Numbered from the stretch's first letter, positions 55,438-64,000 are shown. The stretch: DNA of 64,000 nt from DATIXJ01 sp963714795 (GCA_963714795.1 CAVQPS010000010.1:1-64000); one strand, 5' to 3'. The notes: a model not told the origin generated them from the sequence alone. Program-made: numbers and translations.

Positions 55438-57817
55438 CTATGCAGTACAATGACAGGACAAAGGATTTGACAATCCCAGCTTGTTTATGTACAATTGAAT
55501 TAAATCTCTAACTTTGTCCTGTGTTCGTTGTTCGTAGTCGTTGTTAGGATCATTCGGATCACCTGTTATCTCGTTGTATTTTCGTGTAACTTCGTTCAAA
55601 TACTTATTCAAAGTAAACATAATTCCTTCCCTGACAACTTTGAGGTTTTGTTCTTTTGTGAGATCAAAACATTCGTCTACATAGATGGTCTTATCATAGT
55701 CATCAATGAACGTTTGCAGTACCAACTTGTCCGTGAGTGCCTTTTCGTAATCGTTGGCATGTTCTTGTTCGTGGGCGAGGTTGATTTCCTCGAGTACATA
55801 TCCTCCTTCTCGTAGTTCTGTACCGTACGTGCCTTGTCGAACAAAATCCCAATAAGCGCAACACTTGTCGTCCTGAATGCTGTTTACGTCATTTATGCTA
55901 CTCAGTGGTTTTCTGTCATTGTAATGTTCGGGGCAGAGAGCTTTGATCGCATTGATTTGAAATTGGATGGGAAACCTTAGCTTGTGGTTTTGTACATCGT
56001 GGCAAGCACTTGCAACAATGTCAAAGGGGGAAACATAAGAATCGTTATTCTGTGAGAACATTGCCCTGAAAACACCATACACCATTGTACCAGATTTACT
56101 CTGCTCCTGTGCAATTTCGCAAGCATCAATACCACCATAATTATTTCCATGTGTGGACAGAATTGGATTGGGAAAATTAGAACCATTTGGACAATTAGGA
56201 AAATTTTCGCCGCATTGTCTAATAATCCCCTCTGCCGGTGCACAGGAGTTCTCCATTATCTTTCGTGCATTGCCTTTTAAGATTTTACTTTTTTTCTTTG
56301 CGGCAACGGAGTCTGTGCCTGTACTTTTAACGTCAGACACAGAAGAATGAACACTTATCGTTGCAATCGCATCTACCGGAACAGCTTCAATGTGTATAGT
56401 CAGCGAATCTGTAGACAAACTATCAGGTGCGATATACTTAAAACCTGCTGTAATATATGACAAGACATTGTCCGAAACCTGTCCGTCAACCGAAAGAAGT
56501 TTTCCTTTTCCGCTATCCAACAAAGTTACTGTAAACAACTGACCGGTTGGAAATTGTGTCGTTGTACCATCTTCCAACTTTTCGGCTATGATTACCGATG
56601 CCGAGTCCCCCGGCAACAATCGGGATGGGTTAAGTGTAAGCAACGCACAACCGACAGCGTGATCGAGAACGATGCTGTCCACAGCCGAGAGAGAACCGGG
56701 AGCGCTTGCCGTAACGCCGAATGTTACCGTGGTGTCCGGCTCGACACCATCGGCAATAAATTTGACTCTCCCGTTTCTTACGTCAATATATAGGGCAGTG
56801 AGACTATTCCCTTGCACAATGTTGTCGGATGTATCGATGAAGTGGCCGTACTTCGTCGAATCAATTTGAAGCGTGATGAGACGGTTATCGTCACACCATC
56901 GTTCGCTTCCATCCCCATTTTCTTCTATCACAATTAGCGAAGTCGAATCGTGCGAAACCAAATTAATGGGCACCTTAAAAAATATTGAGTTGATACGGCG
57001 GGGGATTTCCGAAAAGAATCGTTCTCGTTGTGTCTGTAAAACGAGTTGTTGCTTCAATCACAATGGAATCAAAATCCACGCCTGGCGGAGGACATACACC
57101 TGTGGGCCAGAGGTCCGATGAGATTAATTGTCCTTCCTGCGTGAAGAACTGTACACTATCCGTACGGTTGGAATTACCGTCAATGAATATCGCATACTGT
57201 ATACCGTGAGTTATTCTTAACATCACAGGATCGGTGATAAGATCGAAAATCGATGTCGAGCAATTAGTGTAATACGGACCGATACTTGCCGAGGGGACAA
57301 CGCATGCATTGGCTGTATCCGGTACCGTTAAACTAAAACCCGTAAAAAGGTACAACAAAGATTGGAAATCGCCAGAAACATAGTACGGATACGGAGGAAC
57401 ATCGCGGTTATCTAAAACATGTCGAATCTGAATCCCATCGAGAGACACATCCAGAGTTGCCTCACCAGCAGTTACTGTGTTCATGACGATATCAATCGAG
57501 TACCATCCGCCACTTATAGCAGTATTGAACGTCACCAAACCAGAACCACCATCGACATTGATTGACTGATCCTGCCCACAAGCATCATTATGAACGTGCA
57601 TCATGTTCGAAAGCAGTTGATGAGATTCATCGGGGGTTTGAGTAATCACACCGGCGGGTCTGCTGAACGAAAACACAAGAGTATGGCTTTCATCTTGTGT
57701 ACGCGCATGGGGAGAGCCGACATTGAGTTTCTCCTTGATGGTGATCTGTGAGAATGCCAATGGTAACATCAACAGGCTCATTGTGAAAATAATAAAGTAC
57801 TTCTTCTTCAAGATCAT
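55438..57817 (-). pseudogene. Secreted HExxH (putative metallopeptidase-like) protein, split at a T6 homopolymer
   Basis: The N-terminal frame from MILKKKYFIIFTMSLLMLP (57817) has a signal peptide and beta-rich domains and ends at PPYQLNIF. The C-terminal frame (55438-57057) continues as KVPINLVSHDSTSLIVIEEN. One T too many in a T6 run (near 56976-56983) separates them; T5 gives NIFKVPINL. The joined protein has about 793 residues. It carries a Big-like beta domain and, near its end, a HExxH in NLAHEQEHANDYEKAL, with many Cys (CHD, CPEH, CCAYW). Peptidase activity is inferred only from the motif. Confidence 0.75.
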
Positions 57818-58194
57818 ACTTTTTTCCTCCGCAATCAACTAATAGGTGTTTTCGAGCAAGAGCGAATTAGTAAGTAGATAAGGTAAGAACGATGTGGCGG
57901 AGCTTGATAAAAAGAAAAACAATCCCATATTCCCGATGACCGGACAACGACTAAAATCAGGAAAACTAAGTCACAAATTTTATGCCAAAACTCGCAAACA
58001 ATCTTCTGCCTCAATTCGATCAAAAAGCCGAATTGAACACCAGTCCGTAGTATTCTATCGCAGATTTAATAACATATCAATCATCGTGCCATCAGTATTG
58101 AGAGAAGAAAAAAAGACTCCAAATTTCCTCTACAAAAAAAGCAATGTGATAGGGAAAAGAGAATTGTATCAGGAAATCGATTCAGACAAGAACA
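57818..58194. other. Intergenic region without a recognisable gene
   Basis: The 377-bp stretch upstream of the HExxH gene is AT-rich. One plus-strand open frame (57894-58214) is Lys/Arg/Ser-rich with no family match or ribosome site and is not called. It should contain the promoter of the HExxH gene. Confidence 0.45.
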
Positions 58195-58224
58195 GAAACG
58201 TATCAGCCCTTTGAGATACGTTTC
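58195..58224 (-). terminator. Hairpin downstream of miaA
   Basis: A perfect 10-bp stem GAAACGTATC/GATACGTTTC (58195-58204/58215-58224) with a 10-base loop lies 67 bp past the miaA stop and is followed on the minus strand by a T-rich tract. A weak intrinsic terminator is likely. Confidence 0.5.
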
Positions 58225-58290
58225 AACGAGGAGGAATTGCAAAAGCGTACAATCACTTTTCCATTACGTCACGAGAAATATTATCTCATG

Positions 58291-59238
58291 CTATATAAAA
58301 TGTTCGACAATCCGTTTTGCAGCCATCGGGAAATCCGCTTCATCCTCGACCGAAAACCATGCGATACGATCGTCATGCCGAAACCATGTTAATTGCCGCT
58401 TCGCATACCGGCGCGTCTGCTGTTTGATCAGATCAACCATTCGCTGATGCGTCATCGCACCGCGTAAAAATTCGAATGCTTCTTTGTATCCCACCGTTTG
58501 CAATGCATTTAAGCTCGGATCATATCCGCGTGATTTCAACATTTGTGCTTCTTCAACGAGTCCTTCACCGATCATGCGATCGACGCGACGATTGATACGA
58601 TCGTATAATTTCTTCCGATCCCAGGATAGCCCGACAAACACAGGATGAAAATCCGTGGTCACGGTTTTCCGTTGAAGAGTCGAAATCGGTTGTCCCGTCA
58701 GATGAAATACTTCCAATGCCCGCACGATACGTTTTTTGTTGCTCGGAAGCATCGTCGATGCCGCCGCCGGATCGACCGACCGCAATTCTTCCAGCAGCTT
58801 CTCCGGTCCTTCGCGTTCGATCCGGTCATATAACGAAGAACGAAGTTCATCATCCGGTTCGGCATCATCAAAAAATCCGTCGATCAATCCTTGAATATAT
58901 AAACCGGAACCGCCGACAACCAGCGGAATTTTTCGTCGCTTCAATATTTCATCGATGATTTTTCGTCCCTGAATGCCGAATTCCGCCGCATTAAAATTTT
59001 GATCGGGAAAACGATCGTCCACAAAATAATGCTTCACCCGTTGGAGATCTTCCGGCGACGGCTTTGCCGTTCCGATATCCATCAGTTTATACATCTGACG
59101 TGAATCGGCAGAAATAATTTCGGCTTGAATTTGCTGCGCAATATCGATCGCAACAGGAGTTTTACCCGAGGCGGTCGGGCCGACAAGCACCAGAATATTT
59201 CGCGGGTTCAAGGAATGTTGTTTCGAAAGTGAAGTCAT
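58291..59238 (-). CDS. miaA: tRNA dimethylallyltransferase
   Basis: From MTSLSKQHSLNPRNILVLVG (59238) about 315 residues. The P-loop is GPTASGKTPVA (near 20), with DSRQMYKLMDIGTAKPS, the GGSGLYIQGLIDG motif, NALQTVGYKE and the RRYAKRQLTWFR C-terminal signature. It adds the prenyl group at A37 of UNN-decoding tRNAs. An ORF extension to 59346 is rejected since it overlaps the pcm gene. Confidence 0.96.
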   Translation of the reverse strand: MTSLSKQHSLNPRNILVLVGPTASGKTPVAIDIAQQIQAEIISADSRQMYKLMDIGTAKPSPEDLQRVKHYFVDDRFPDQNFNAAEFGIQGRKIIDEILKRRKIPLVVGGSGLYIQGLIDGFFDDAEPDDELRSSLYDRIEREGPEKLLEELRSVDPAAASTMLPSNKKRIVRALEVFHLTGQPISTLQRKTVTTDFHPVFVGLSWDRKKLYDRINRRVDRMIGEGLVEEAQMLKSRGYDPSLNALQTVGYKEAFEFLRGAMTHQRMVDLIKQQTRRYAKRQLTWFRHDDRIAWFSVEDEADFPMAAKRIVEHFI

Positions 59239-59266
59239 CAAAAAAATACAAATCCGGATTACGGTA

Positions 59267-59956
59267 TTATTGCCAGCCCTTTTTACCGATGAGAGGAACA
59301 AATTTAAAACCTGAAACAACACGGGTTTCAAATTTTCCGTTGACACGTTTTATGATATGAAGATCCTGAATATCTTCCGTACCGATGGGAATGACCAGTA
59401 CACCGCCCTCGTGAAGCTGATCGAGCAGCGGTTGAGGAATGTCGGGTGCGCCCGCGGTAACGATGATGCCGTTATACGGTGCAAATTCTTTCCAGCCGAT
59501 CGTTCCGTCGCCTGCTTTGGATGCAATCTGATATCCGAACTTCTCAAACCGTTTTCGGGCTTCCGTAAGTAACGGCATGTGACGTTCGATTGTAAAAACA
59601 CGGGCGCCCATTTCGGCAAGTATAGCGGCCTGATATCCGGAACCCGTTCCGATCTCGAGGATTTTATCTCCTTCACGGAAATGCAAAGCTTCGGTCATGA
59701 ATGCAACGGTAAACGGTTGAGAAATGGTTTGGGAATTACCGATCGGCAGAGCTGAATCATCGTAGGCACGGGGCGCCAACGGTCCTTGAACAAATTCATG
59801 CCGGTGAATGACCGACATCGCCCGCAATAAACGATCATTCACAATGCCTCGTTCGCGAAGCAAATCGATCATTTCCGTCCGTTCAGCATCGAAGCGATGC
59901 CGCGATGGCAGAGATGATCCGGATGCTGAAATATTTTTTGATTTATCCGTGAACAC
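59267..59956 (-). CDS. pcm: Protein-L-isoaspartate O-methyltransferase
   Basis: 229 residues. SAM motif I is ILEIGTGSGYQAAILAEMG near 96-114, preceded by the family-specific NSQTISQPFTVAFMTEAL. It methylates L-isoaspartyl residues in aged proteins as the first repair step. The first 15 residues (MFTDKSKNISASGSS) are extra to the usual length. Its start overlaps cdaA by 14 bases. Confidence 0.95.
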   Translation of the reverse strand: MFTDKSKNISASGSSLPSRHRFDAERTEMIDLLRERGIVNDRLLRAMSVIHRHEFVQGPLAPRAYDDSALPIGNSQTISQPFTVAFMTEALHFREGDKILEIGTGSGYQAAILAEMGARVFTIERHMPLLTEARKRFEKFGYQIASKAGDGTIGWKEFAPYNGIIVTAGAPDIPQPLLDQLHEGGVLVIPIGTEDIQDLHIIKRVNGKFETRVVSGFKFVPLIGKKGWQ

Positions 59957-60758
59957 GTAAAATTTTCCAGATTGATTTTGCCGATTTATCGGATGGAACG
60001 GTGAGACGTTTCAACAACTCCTGACGCAACTCCTGGGTCGATAAACCCCGTATCAGCACACCGTTATCGGCAATGGAAATTCTTCCGGTTTCTTCAGAAA
60101 CCAGAACTGCGACAACGTCGGCTTGTTCCGAAATGCCGAGCCCGGCCCGATGCCGCATACCCAAAGCATATTCTCCGATGGTCGAGGTTTGAGAAAGCGG
60201 CAACGTCACGCGCGCGGCCTCCACGACACGGTCGCGTATGACAACTGCTCCGTCATGTAACGGAGAACGCGGATTGAAAATCGAGACAAGCAATGCCTTA
60301 CTGATTCTTGCCTGTAATTGTAAACCGGTCTCGACAAATGTCCGCAAACCGGTCGAACGGACTATGACGACAAGCATGCCGTGATGTTTCCGTGCAAGTT
60401 CACCGGCCGCACTGACAATATCTTCAATCGATTCATGAACGTCAATCGGCAGGAATGCACGGACAATTCTATTACGACCCACGAGAACGAGCAACCGGCG
60501 TAATTCCGGCTGGAAGAGAATGATGAATGCCAGCACCCAAATATCGGTCAGGGTGCGAAGAACCCAATTGATAACTTTAAAATTGAATGCCTGCACCAAA
60601 AACGAAAATGCCATGATCAGCACGAGACCGACGAATATCTGTGCCGCCACAGTTCCGCGCATCACCATGTACAACTTGTAAAACACAAATGAAACCACCG
60701 CGATATCGATCAGATCGATAACGGTAATGTGGAGAAATCCAAAATTAAAAAGGTCCAC
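59943..60758 (-). CDS. cdaA: Membrane diadenylate cyclase
   Basis: 271 residues with three N-terminal membrane helices (IDIAVVSFVFYKLYMVM, then AAQIFVGLVLIMAFSF and VLAFIILFQPELRR) and the DAC domain. Both DAC motifs are present: HDGAVVIRD near 165 and GMRHRAGLGISEQAD near 195. It makes the second messenger c-di-AMP, which controls osmolyte and potassium handling and wall growth. It overlaps pcm and follows folP, a common pairing. Confidence 0.95.
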   Translation of the reverse strand: MDLFNFGFLHITVIDLIDIAVVSFVFYKLYMVMRGTVAAQIFVGLVLIMAFSFLVQAFNFKVINWVLRTLTDIWVLAFIILFQPELRRLLVLVGRNRIVRAFLPIDVHESIEDIVSAAGELARKHHGMLVVIVRSTGLRTFVETGLQLQARISKALLVSIFNPRSPLHDGAVVIRDRVVEAARVTLPLSQTSTIGEYALGMRHRAGLGISEQADVVAVLVSEETGRISIADNGVLIRGLSTQELRQELLKRLTVPSDKSAKSIWKILRVHG

Positions 60759-60781
60759 CGGTTTTCACTGAATGATGATTT

Positions 60782-61624
60782 TTATGAATGGACGATCGAA
60801 TCGACCACCTGAACAACCTGCTTCATTTCTTTCACATCATGAACACGAACGATATTCGCACCGTTCATGACAGATACGGCAACTGCCGCTGCGGTTCCTT
60901 CCAGCCGCTGATCGACCGAAAGATCCAAAATTTTTCCGATGAACGATTTTCGGGACGGACCAACCAGCACGGGATATCCGAACCGTTGAAACTCTTTGAG
61001 GTCACGAAGGATCTGAATATTGTGTTCGAATGTTTTTCCAAAACCGATTCCCGGATCGACAATAATTTGATCGATCCCTTTAACACGCGCCTGCAAAATA
61101 CCGTCGTTCAAATAGGTACAAATTTCTTCAATAAGATTTTTATACTCCGGTCGTTCCTGCATCGACTTCGGCGTCCCCTGAATATGCATCAACACAACCG
61201 ATGCATGATGGTGTGCGGCAACATCGGCAAGGACGGGATCGAAATGAAGTCCGGAAATATCGTTGACTATAACCGCTCCCGAATCAAGGGCACCTGATGC
61301 TACCGTCGATTTATAAGTATCGATCGAGATCGGAACGGAAGACGCTTTGGCAAGCCGTTCGATGACAGGAAGAACACGGCGCAACTCTTCATCGAGCGGT
61401 AACGGATCAGCTCCGGGGCGAGTCGATTCGCCGCCGATGTCGATAAAGTCGGCTCCTTCTTCCACCATTTCCAGACCGCGGCGTACGGCAGATTCCACGG
61501 TAACAAAACGACCGCCATCGGAAAAAGAATCGGGCGTGACATTCAGGACACCCATGATGTGTGTTCTCGATGTCAGATCATACTGCACTGCACCGAATGC
61601 GTATGTCAGCGTTGCGGTATTCAT
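60782..61624 (-). CDS. folP: Dihydropteroate synthase
   Basis: 280 residues with the two family signatures, MGVLNVTPDSFSDGGRF near 24-40 and DFIDIGGESTRPGA near 60-73. The pABA/pterin-site segments DTYKSTVASGALDSGA and IIVDPGIGFGKT follow. It joins pABA to the pterin diphosphate in folate synthesis. It is probably in one transcript with cdaA and pcm; a terminator lies upstream at 61642. Confidence 0.96.
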   Translation of the reverse strand: MNTATLTYAFGAVQYDLTSRTHIMGVLNVTPDSFSDGGRFVTVESAVRRGLEMVEEGADFIDIGGESTRPGADPLPLDEELRRVLPVIERLAKASSVPISIDTYKSTVASGALDSGAVIVNDISGLHFDPVLADVAAHHHASVVLMHIQGTPKSMQERPEYKNLIEEICTYLNDGILQARVKGIDQIIVDPGIGFGKTFEHNIQILRDLKEFQRFGYPVLVGPSRKSFIGKILDLSVDQRLEGTAAAVAVSVMNGANIVRVHDVKEMKQVVQVVDSIVHS

Positions 61625-61641
61625 GAAAATATTCCGGAATG

Positions 61642-61663
61642 AAAAAGGGTATCCGAGATACCC
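61642..61663 (-). terminator. Intrinsic terminator of the small basic-protein gene
   Basis: A perfect 7-bp stem GGGTATC/GATACCC (61647-61653/61657-61663) with a 3-base loop is followed on the minus strand by five Ts (61642-61646). It lies 8 bp past the stop of the 35-residue gene and ahead of folP. Confidence 0.8.
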
Positions 61664-61670
61664 TATTCAA

Positions 61671-61778
61671 TTAGCCGACAGGTTTCTTCGCAGCAGCCTT
61701 CAGTGTTTTCCGCTTCGCTTTCAGTCGCTGAACACTTTTGCGATGTTTTTTCCGGGCATTTTTTCTTTTCTTGTTCAT
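61671..61778 (-). CDS. Small basic Lys/Arg-rich protein (35 aa)
   Basis: ATG at 61778 to TAA at 61671 encodes 35 residues starting MNKKRKNARKKHRKSVQRLK, with a GGAAA ribosome site upstream and an intrinsic terminator downstream. Over half the residues are Lys, Arg or His. Such small basic proteins recur in the Bacteroidota/Chlorobiota group and may bind rRNA or DNA; this is inference. It is a single-gene transcript. Confidence 0.75.
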   Translation of the reverse strand: MNKKRKNARKKHRKSVQRLKAKRKTLKAAAKKPVG

Positions 61779-61800
61779 TGCATTTCCTTTGTGATGATAG

Positions 61801-62010
61801 TTACGGCTCACTGCATGAATGATAAAAACCGCATTTCGGACAGATCAGTTTACATTTTCGACTTTCCAGCCGCGTACCGCAATTCACGCAGTATTGCCAG
61901 TAATGATCGGGCGGTTTCGCAATTTTCCGTTCACCGTTATCAGCGATATCAGCGGTATCAGCGGTATCAGCGGTGGATCGAGTCGAAGAATGTTCACTCA
62001 TGCTTTCCAT
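61801..62010 (-). CDS. Small zinc-ribbon protein with simple-repeat linker
   Basis: From MESMSEHSSTRSTADTAD (62010) about 69 residues; a start at 62001 (MSEH) is also possible. The C-terminal part has YCVNCGTRLESRKCKLICPK, a two-CxxC zinc ribbon that ends CGFYHSCSEP. Before it stands an ADTADTADIADNG stretch encoded by a 9-bp tandem repeat. Function is unknown. Confidence 0.75.
   Translation of the reverse strand: MESMSEHSSTRSTADTADTADIADNGERKIAKPPDHYWQYCVNCGTRLESRKCKLICPKCGFYHSCSEP
61937..61972. repeat. 9-bp tandem repeat, about four units
   Basis: Four units of (G/T/A)TATCAGCG lie head to tail inside the zinc-ribbon gene and encode repeated ADT/ADI. As the unit is a multiple of three, copy-number change would keep the frame. 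Confidence 0.75.
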
Positions 62011-62110
62011 GACAGAAGAAAATAAAAATTTTTCCGCTGTGATGCAAGCATTTGTTTCCAATATCCCTGCAGAAGGCATCACGGCGATATTTTGAAGAAT
62101 GGCAGAAGCA

Positions 62111-62144
62111 TATAAAAAAGCCGGCTCAGAAAAGAACCGGCTTT
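62111..62144 (-). terminator. Intrinsic terminator of the superoxide dismutase gene
   Basis: Stem AAAGCCGGCTC/GAACCGGCTTT (62117-62127/62134-62144) pairs at 10 of 11 positions with a 6-base loop, and is followed on the minus strand by a T-rich tract (TTTTTATA). It lies 32 bp past the gene stop. Confidence 0.85.
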
Positions 62145-62175
62145 CAAGACATTTAAATCATTGCAACCGATGAAT

Positions 62176-62895
62176 TTATCGTGACGCGAGAAAACGTTTG
62201 CTCACTTCATCCCAATTCACGACGTTCCAAAATGCGGTAACATATTCCGCTCTGCGGTTCTGATACTTCAGATAATACGCATGTTCCCACACGTCGAGCC
62301 CGAGGATCGGAACGCCTTTCGTTTCGGCAAGATCCATCAGCGGATTATCCTGATTCGGAGTGGATGCAACGACAAGTTTATCGTGCTGCTTGATCAGCCA
62401 TGCCCAACCGGAACCGAAACGGGTAATGCCGGCATTCGAAAATTGTTCTTTGAATTTATCGAATGAACTGAAATCGCGGCCGATCGCCGTCGCAAGTTCG
62501 CCGGACGGCTGACCGCCGCCGCCTTTTTTCATCCACTGCCAGAAGGCAGAGTGATTCCAGTGTCCACCACCGTTGTTGCGGACTGCCGGCGGCAGTTTCG
62601 AAATTCCGGCAAGAATTTCTTCGAGCGATTTATTCGCCCATTCGGTATTCTCGACCGCTTTGTTCAGATTGGTAACATACGCGGCATGATGTTTGTCGTG
62701 ATGAATTTCCATTGTCGCCTTGTCGATGTACGGTTCAAGTGCGTCGAATGCGTATGGAAGATTCGGCAATGTAAACGGCATAATGTTTTGCTCCTTTGTT
62801 TGAATCTGATGAGTTGATGAAAACAGTGAATTACCTCCGAGGAACGCTGCTGCTCCTCCAAGAATTGAAGACTGAAGAAAAGACCGACGTTGCAT
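62176..62895 (-). CDS. Fe/Mn superoxide dismutase with Tat-type leader
   Basis: From MQRRSFLQSSILGGAAAFLG (62895) about 239 residues. The RRSFLQS fits the twin-arginine consensus and the hydrophobic stretch follows, so the long form is likely exported folded. The enzyme domain begins MPFTLPNLPYAFDALEPYID near residue 39. Metal ligands are His in DKATMEIHHDKHHAAYV and NHSAFW, and Asp/His in LGLDVWEHAYYLKY. A second start with a much stronger ribosome site lies at 62781. It is 12 bp from iscA's stop. Confidence 0.93.
   Translation of the reverse strand: MQRRSFLQSSILGGAAAFLGGNSLFSSTHQIQTKEQNIMPFTLPNLPYAFDALEPYIDKATMEIHHDKHHAAYVTNLNKAVENTEWANKSLEEILAGISKLPPAVRNNGGGHWNHSAFWQWMKKGGGGQPSGELATAIGRDFSSFDKFKEQFSNAGITRFGSGWAWLIKQHDKLVVASTPNQDNPLMDLAETKGVPILGLDVWEHAYYLKYQNRRAEYVTAFWNVVNWDEVSKRFLASR
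62779..62794 (-). promoter_or_regulatory. Internal start with strong ribosome site in the superoxide dismutase gene
   Basis: On the minus strand AAAGGAG is followed 9 bases later by the ATG (62781-62779) of MPFTLPNLPYAF, the usual N-terminus of a leaderless SodA/SodB. This would give a cytoplasmic form from the same gene. Confidence 0.55.
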
Positions 62896-62906
62896 AGAAA
62901 AATATT

Positions 62907-63275
62907 TTACGCGCTGAATGAATTTCCGCATCCGCATGTTTTTGCCGCCTGCGGATTATTGAAGACGAATCCTTTTCCGTTCAACCCGTCCTGAAAATCA
63001 AGCACGGTGCCGGAAATATGAAATAAACTTTTCGGATCGACGACGACTTTCACGCCGTGCATTTCGAAAACCTTATCGTTCGGTTTCACTTCACCGTCGA
63101 AACCAAGGACATACGAAAGTCCGGAACATCCGCCGCCTTTCACACCGACCCGTAAACTGTGTTCGGCGGGAATATTATTCTCCGCTTTCACCTTGATAAC
63201 CTGCTGAGCGGCTTTTTCCGTCAGCGTGATTTCTTCGCGAAGTTCCGGTTTCTTGATCGTTGCAATTTCCTGCAT
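62907..63275 (-). CDS. HesB/IscA-family iron-sulfur cluster assembly protein
   Basis: 122 residues. The three family cysteines are in GGGCSGLSY (near residue 50) and TCGCGNSFSA at the C-terminus, where C-x-C forms the cluster ligand pair. It is an A-type carrier delivering Fe-S clusters. The N-terminus has a 15-residue extension (MQEIATIKKPELREE). Neighbours sufT and sufU point to a shared Suf operon. Confidence 0.92.
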   Translation of the reverse strand: MQEIATIKKPELREEITLTEKAAQQVIKVKAENNIPAEHSLRVGVKGGGCSGLSYVLGFDGEVKPNDKVFEMHGVKVVVDPKSLFHISGTVLDFQDGLNGKGFVFNNPQAAKTCGCGNSFSA

Positions 63276-63290
63276 AGCATCTCCAGATTA

Positions 63291-63626
63291 TTATGACATA
63301 CCCAGTTGAAGTTTTGCCGCTTCCGACATCATACTCGGATTCCACGTTGGTTCCCAAACTACGCTCACTTTCACATTCCCGACACCCTGCACCGATTTTG
63401 CTTTCGCTTCCACCTGAGGCGGCAGCGATTGCGCCGCCGGACAGTACGGTGTCGTCAGCGTCATCTTGATATCCACGTCGCCGGTATCGCCGACGGTCAC
63501 ACCATAAATCAATCCCAGTTCATAAATATTCACGGGAATTTCCGGATCGAAACATGTCCGCAACGCTTCAATGACCTGTGCCTCGATAATACTTTTTTCA
63601 ATCGAACTGATTTCGTGTTGTTCCAT
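63291..63626 (-). CDS. sufT: SufT/MIP18-family (DUF59) iron-sulfur assembly factor
   Basis: 111 residues with the family signature CFDPEIPVNIYELGLIYGV near 24-42, where Cys and Asp of the DPE motif are conserved, and the second segment MTLTTPYCPAAQSLP. It assists Fe-S cluster maturation. The gene lies between the A-type carrier (15 bp) and sufU. Confidence 0.9.
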   Translation of the reverse strand: MEQHEISSIEKSIIEAQVIEALRTCFDPEIPVNIYELGLIYGVTVGDTGDVDIKMTLTTPYCPAAQSLPPQVEAKAKSVQGVGNVKVSVVWEPTWNPSMMSEAAKLQLGMS

Positions 63627-63669
63627 GACAATCTAAATCCGATAATTTGTTAAAAATTTCTGACACGCA

Positions 63670-64000
63670 TTATTCCGTTGACACACGGTGCTCGGTCGTT
63701 TGGAGTGCGGCATGCAGTGTGTGCCAGGCAAGGCTTGCACATTTTACACGCGCCGGAAATTCAGAGACACCGGAAAACGCTGCAAGCTTACCGAGCGACG
63801 CAATGTCTTTTCCCGGATCGATCTCGCCGGTGACCAATTTATGAAATTGCTGAAAAAGTTCTTCTGCTTCCTTTTTTGTTTTCCCTTTGACGATGGAACT
63901 CATGACCGATGCCGACGCTTTTGAAATCGCGCACCCGCCGCCGTCGAAACTGATGTCGGCTATTTTGTCGCCGTCCATCTTCAAAAAAATCGTATAATGA
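63670..64000 (-). CDS. SufU/IscU-like iron-sulfur scaffold, N-terminus outside window
   Basis: The C-terminal 110 residues are present; the start lies beyond base 64000. IADISFDGGGCAISKASASV holds one cluster-ligand Cys, and RVKCASLAWHTLHAA near the end holds another. The apparent TTG start at 63984 is internal. It ends 43 bp from the sufT start. The first Cys motif (NPxCGD) would be in the missing part. Confidence 0.9.
   Translation of the reverse strand, partial: HYTIFLKMDGDKIADISFDGGGCAISKASASVMSSIVKGKTKKEAEELFQQFHKLVTGEIDPGKDIASLGKLAAFSGVSEFPARVKCASLAWHTLHAALQTTEHRVSTE

Noticed and set aside
57894..58214. 106-codon plus-strand frame upstream of miaA
   Set aside because: Composition is Lys/Arg/Ser chance-like, it has no ribosome site, and it overlaps the miaA-side hairpin.
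58201..58447. Plus-strand frame overlapping the miaA end
   Set aside because: Shadow of miaA.

Overview
The window looks like chromosome from a Gram-negative member of the Bacteroidota/Chlorobiota group, most like the Ignavibacteria or Kapabacteria side of it. Two secreted proteins end in the YPNPFNP/YPNPYNP-type C-terminal sorting domain typical of that side of the group, Shine-Dalgarno sequences are often weak, and the housekeeping set (DnaE, ProS, RpsA-IspH-Cmk, a RelA/SpoT homologue, Der, RuvX, CdaA-FolP, IscA/SufT/SufU) fits. Almost all genes lie on the minus strand. No species call is possible from sequence reading alone.

Layout. 1-2928 is the N-terminal 976 codons of a giant secreted beta-strand-repeat protein that runs off the left edge. 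3.7-9.6 kb holds trxA, dnaE, proS and a tRNA-Arg(CCT). 9.6-15.8 kb is a 6.1-kb integrative element inserted in that tRNA gene. It is bounded by a 65-bp exact direct repeat and carries a frameshifted tyrosine integrase, zinc-ribbon microproteins, several broken genes and two strongly structured intergenic segments. 15.9-22.4 kb holds a nested-palindrome repeat, a lipoprotein, a STAS protein, a 53-residue membrane protein, a frameshifted TPR lipoprotein and a large subtilase with a type IX sorting domain. 22.5-31.8 kb starts with nadD and a DUF2064 transferase and becomes a tightly overlapping surface-polysaccharide cluster: aminotransferase, sugar ketoisomerase, two methyltransferases, four glycosyltransferases and a flippase.

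31.8-51.9 kb is core: a CNNM/CorC protein, truA, a DUF5683-like protein, mtaB, rpsA-ispH-cmk, a SpoU methyltransferase, a large hybrid histidine kinase, an AlbA_2 protein, ruvX, an HU-family protein, rel/spoT, upp, a CoA-disulfide-reductase-like enzyme, der and a response regulator. tRNA-Pro(CGG) at 52.0 kb precedes a second accessory block (52.2-57.8 kb) of three secreted proteins: a sorting-domain protein, a protein with HEAT-like and InlB-type repeats, and an HExxH protein split by a homopolymer shift. 58.3-64.0 kb has miaA, pcm, cdaA, folP, a 35-residue basic protein, a zinc ribbon, a superoxide dismutase with a Tat-type leader, and the Fe-S genes iscA, sufT and partial sufU.

The least ordinary part is the tRNA-Arg element. 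Nearly every gene in it is disrupted by a one-base shift or a stop, yet its two hairpin-rich intergenic regions keep clean base pairing. Two genes outside it also need one-base shifts, so some of the shifts could be sequencing errors.
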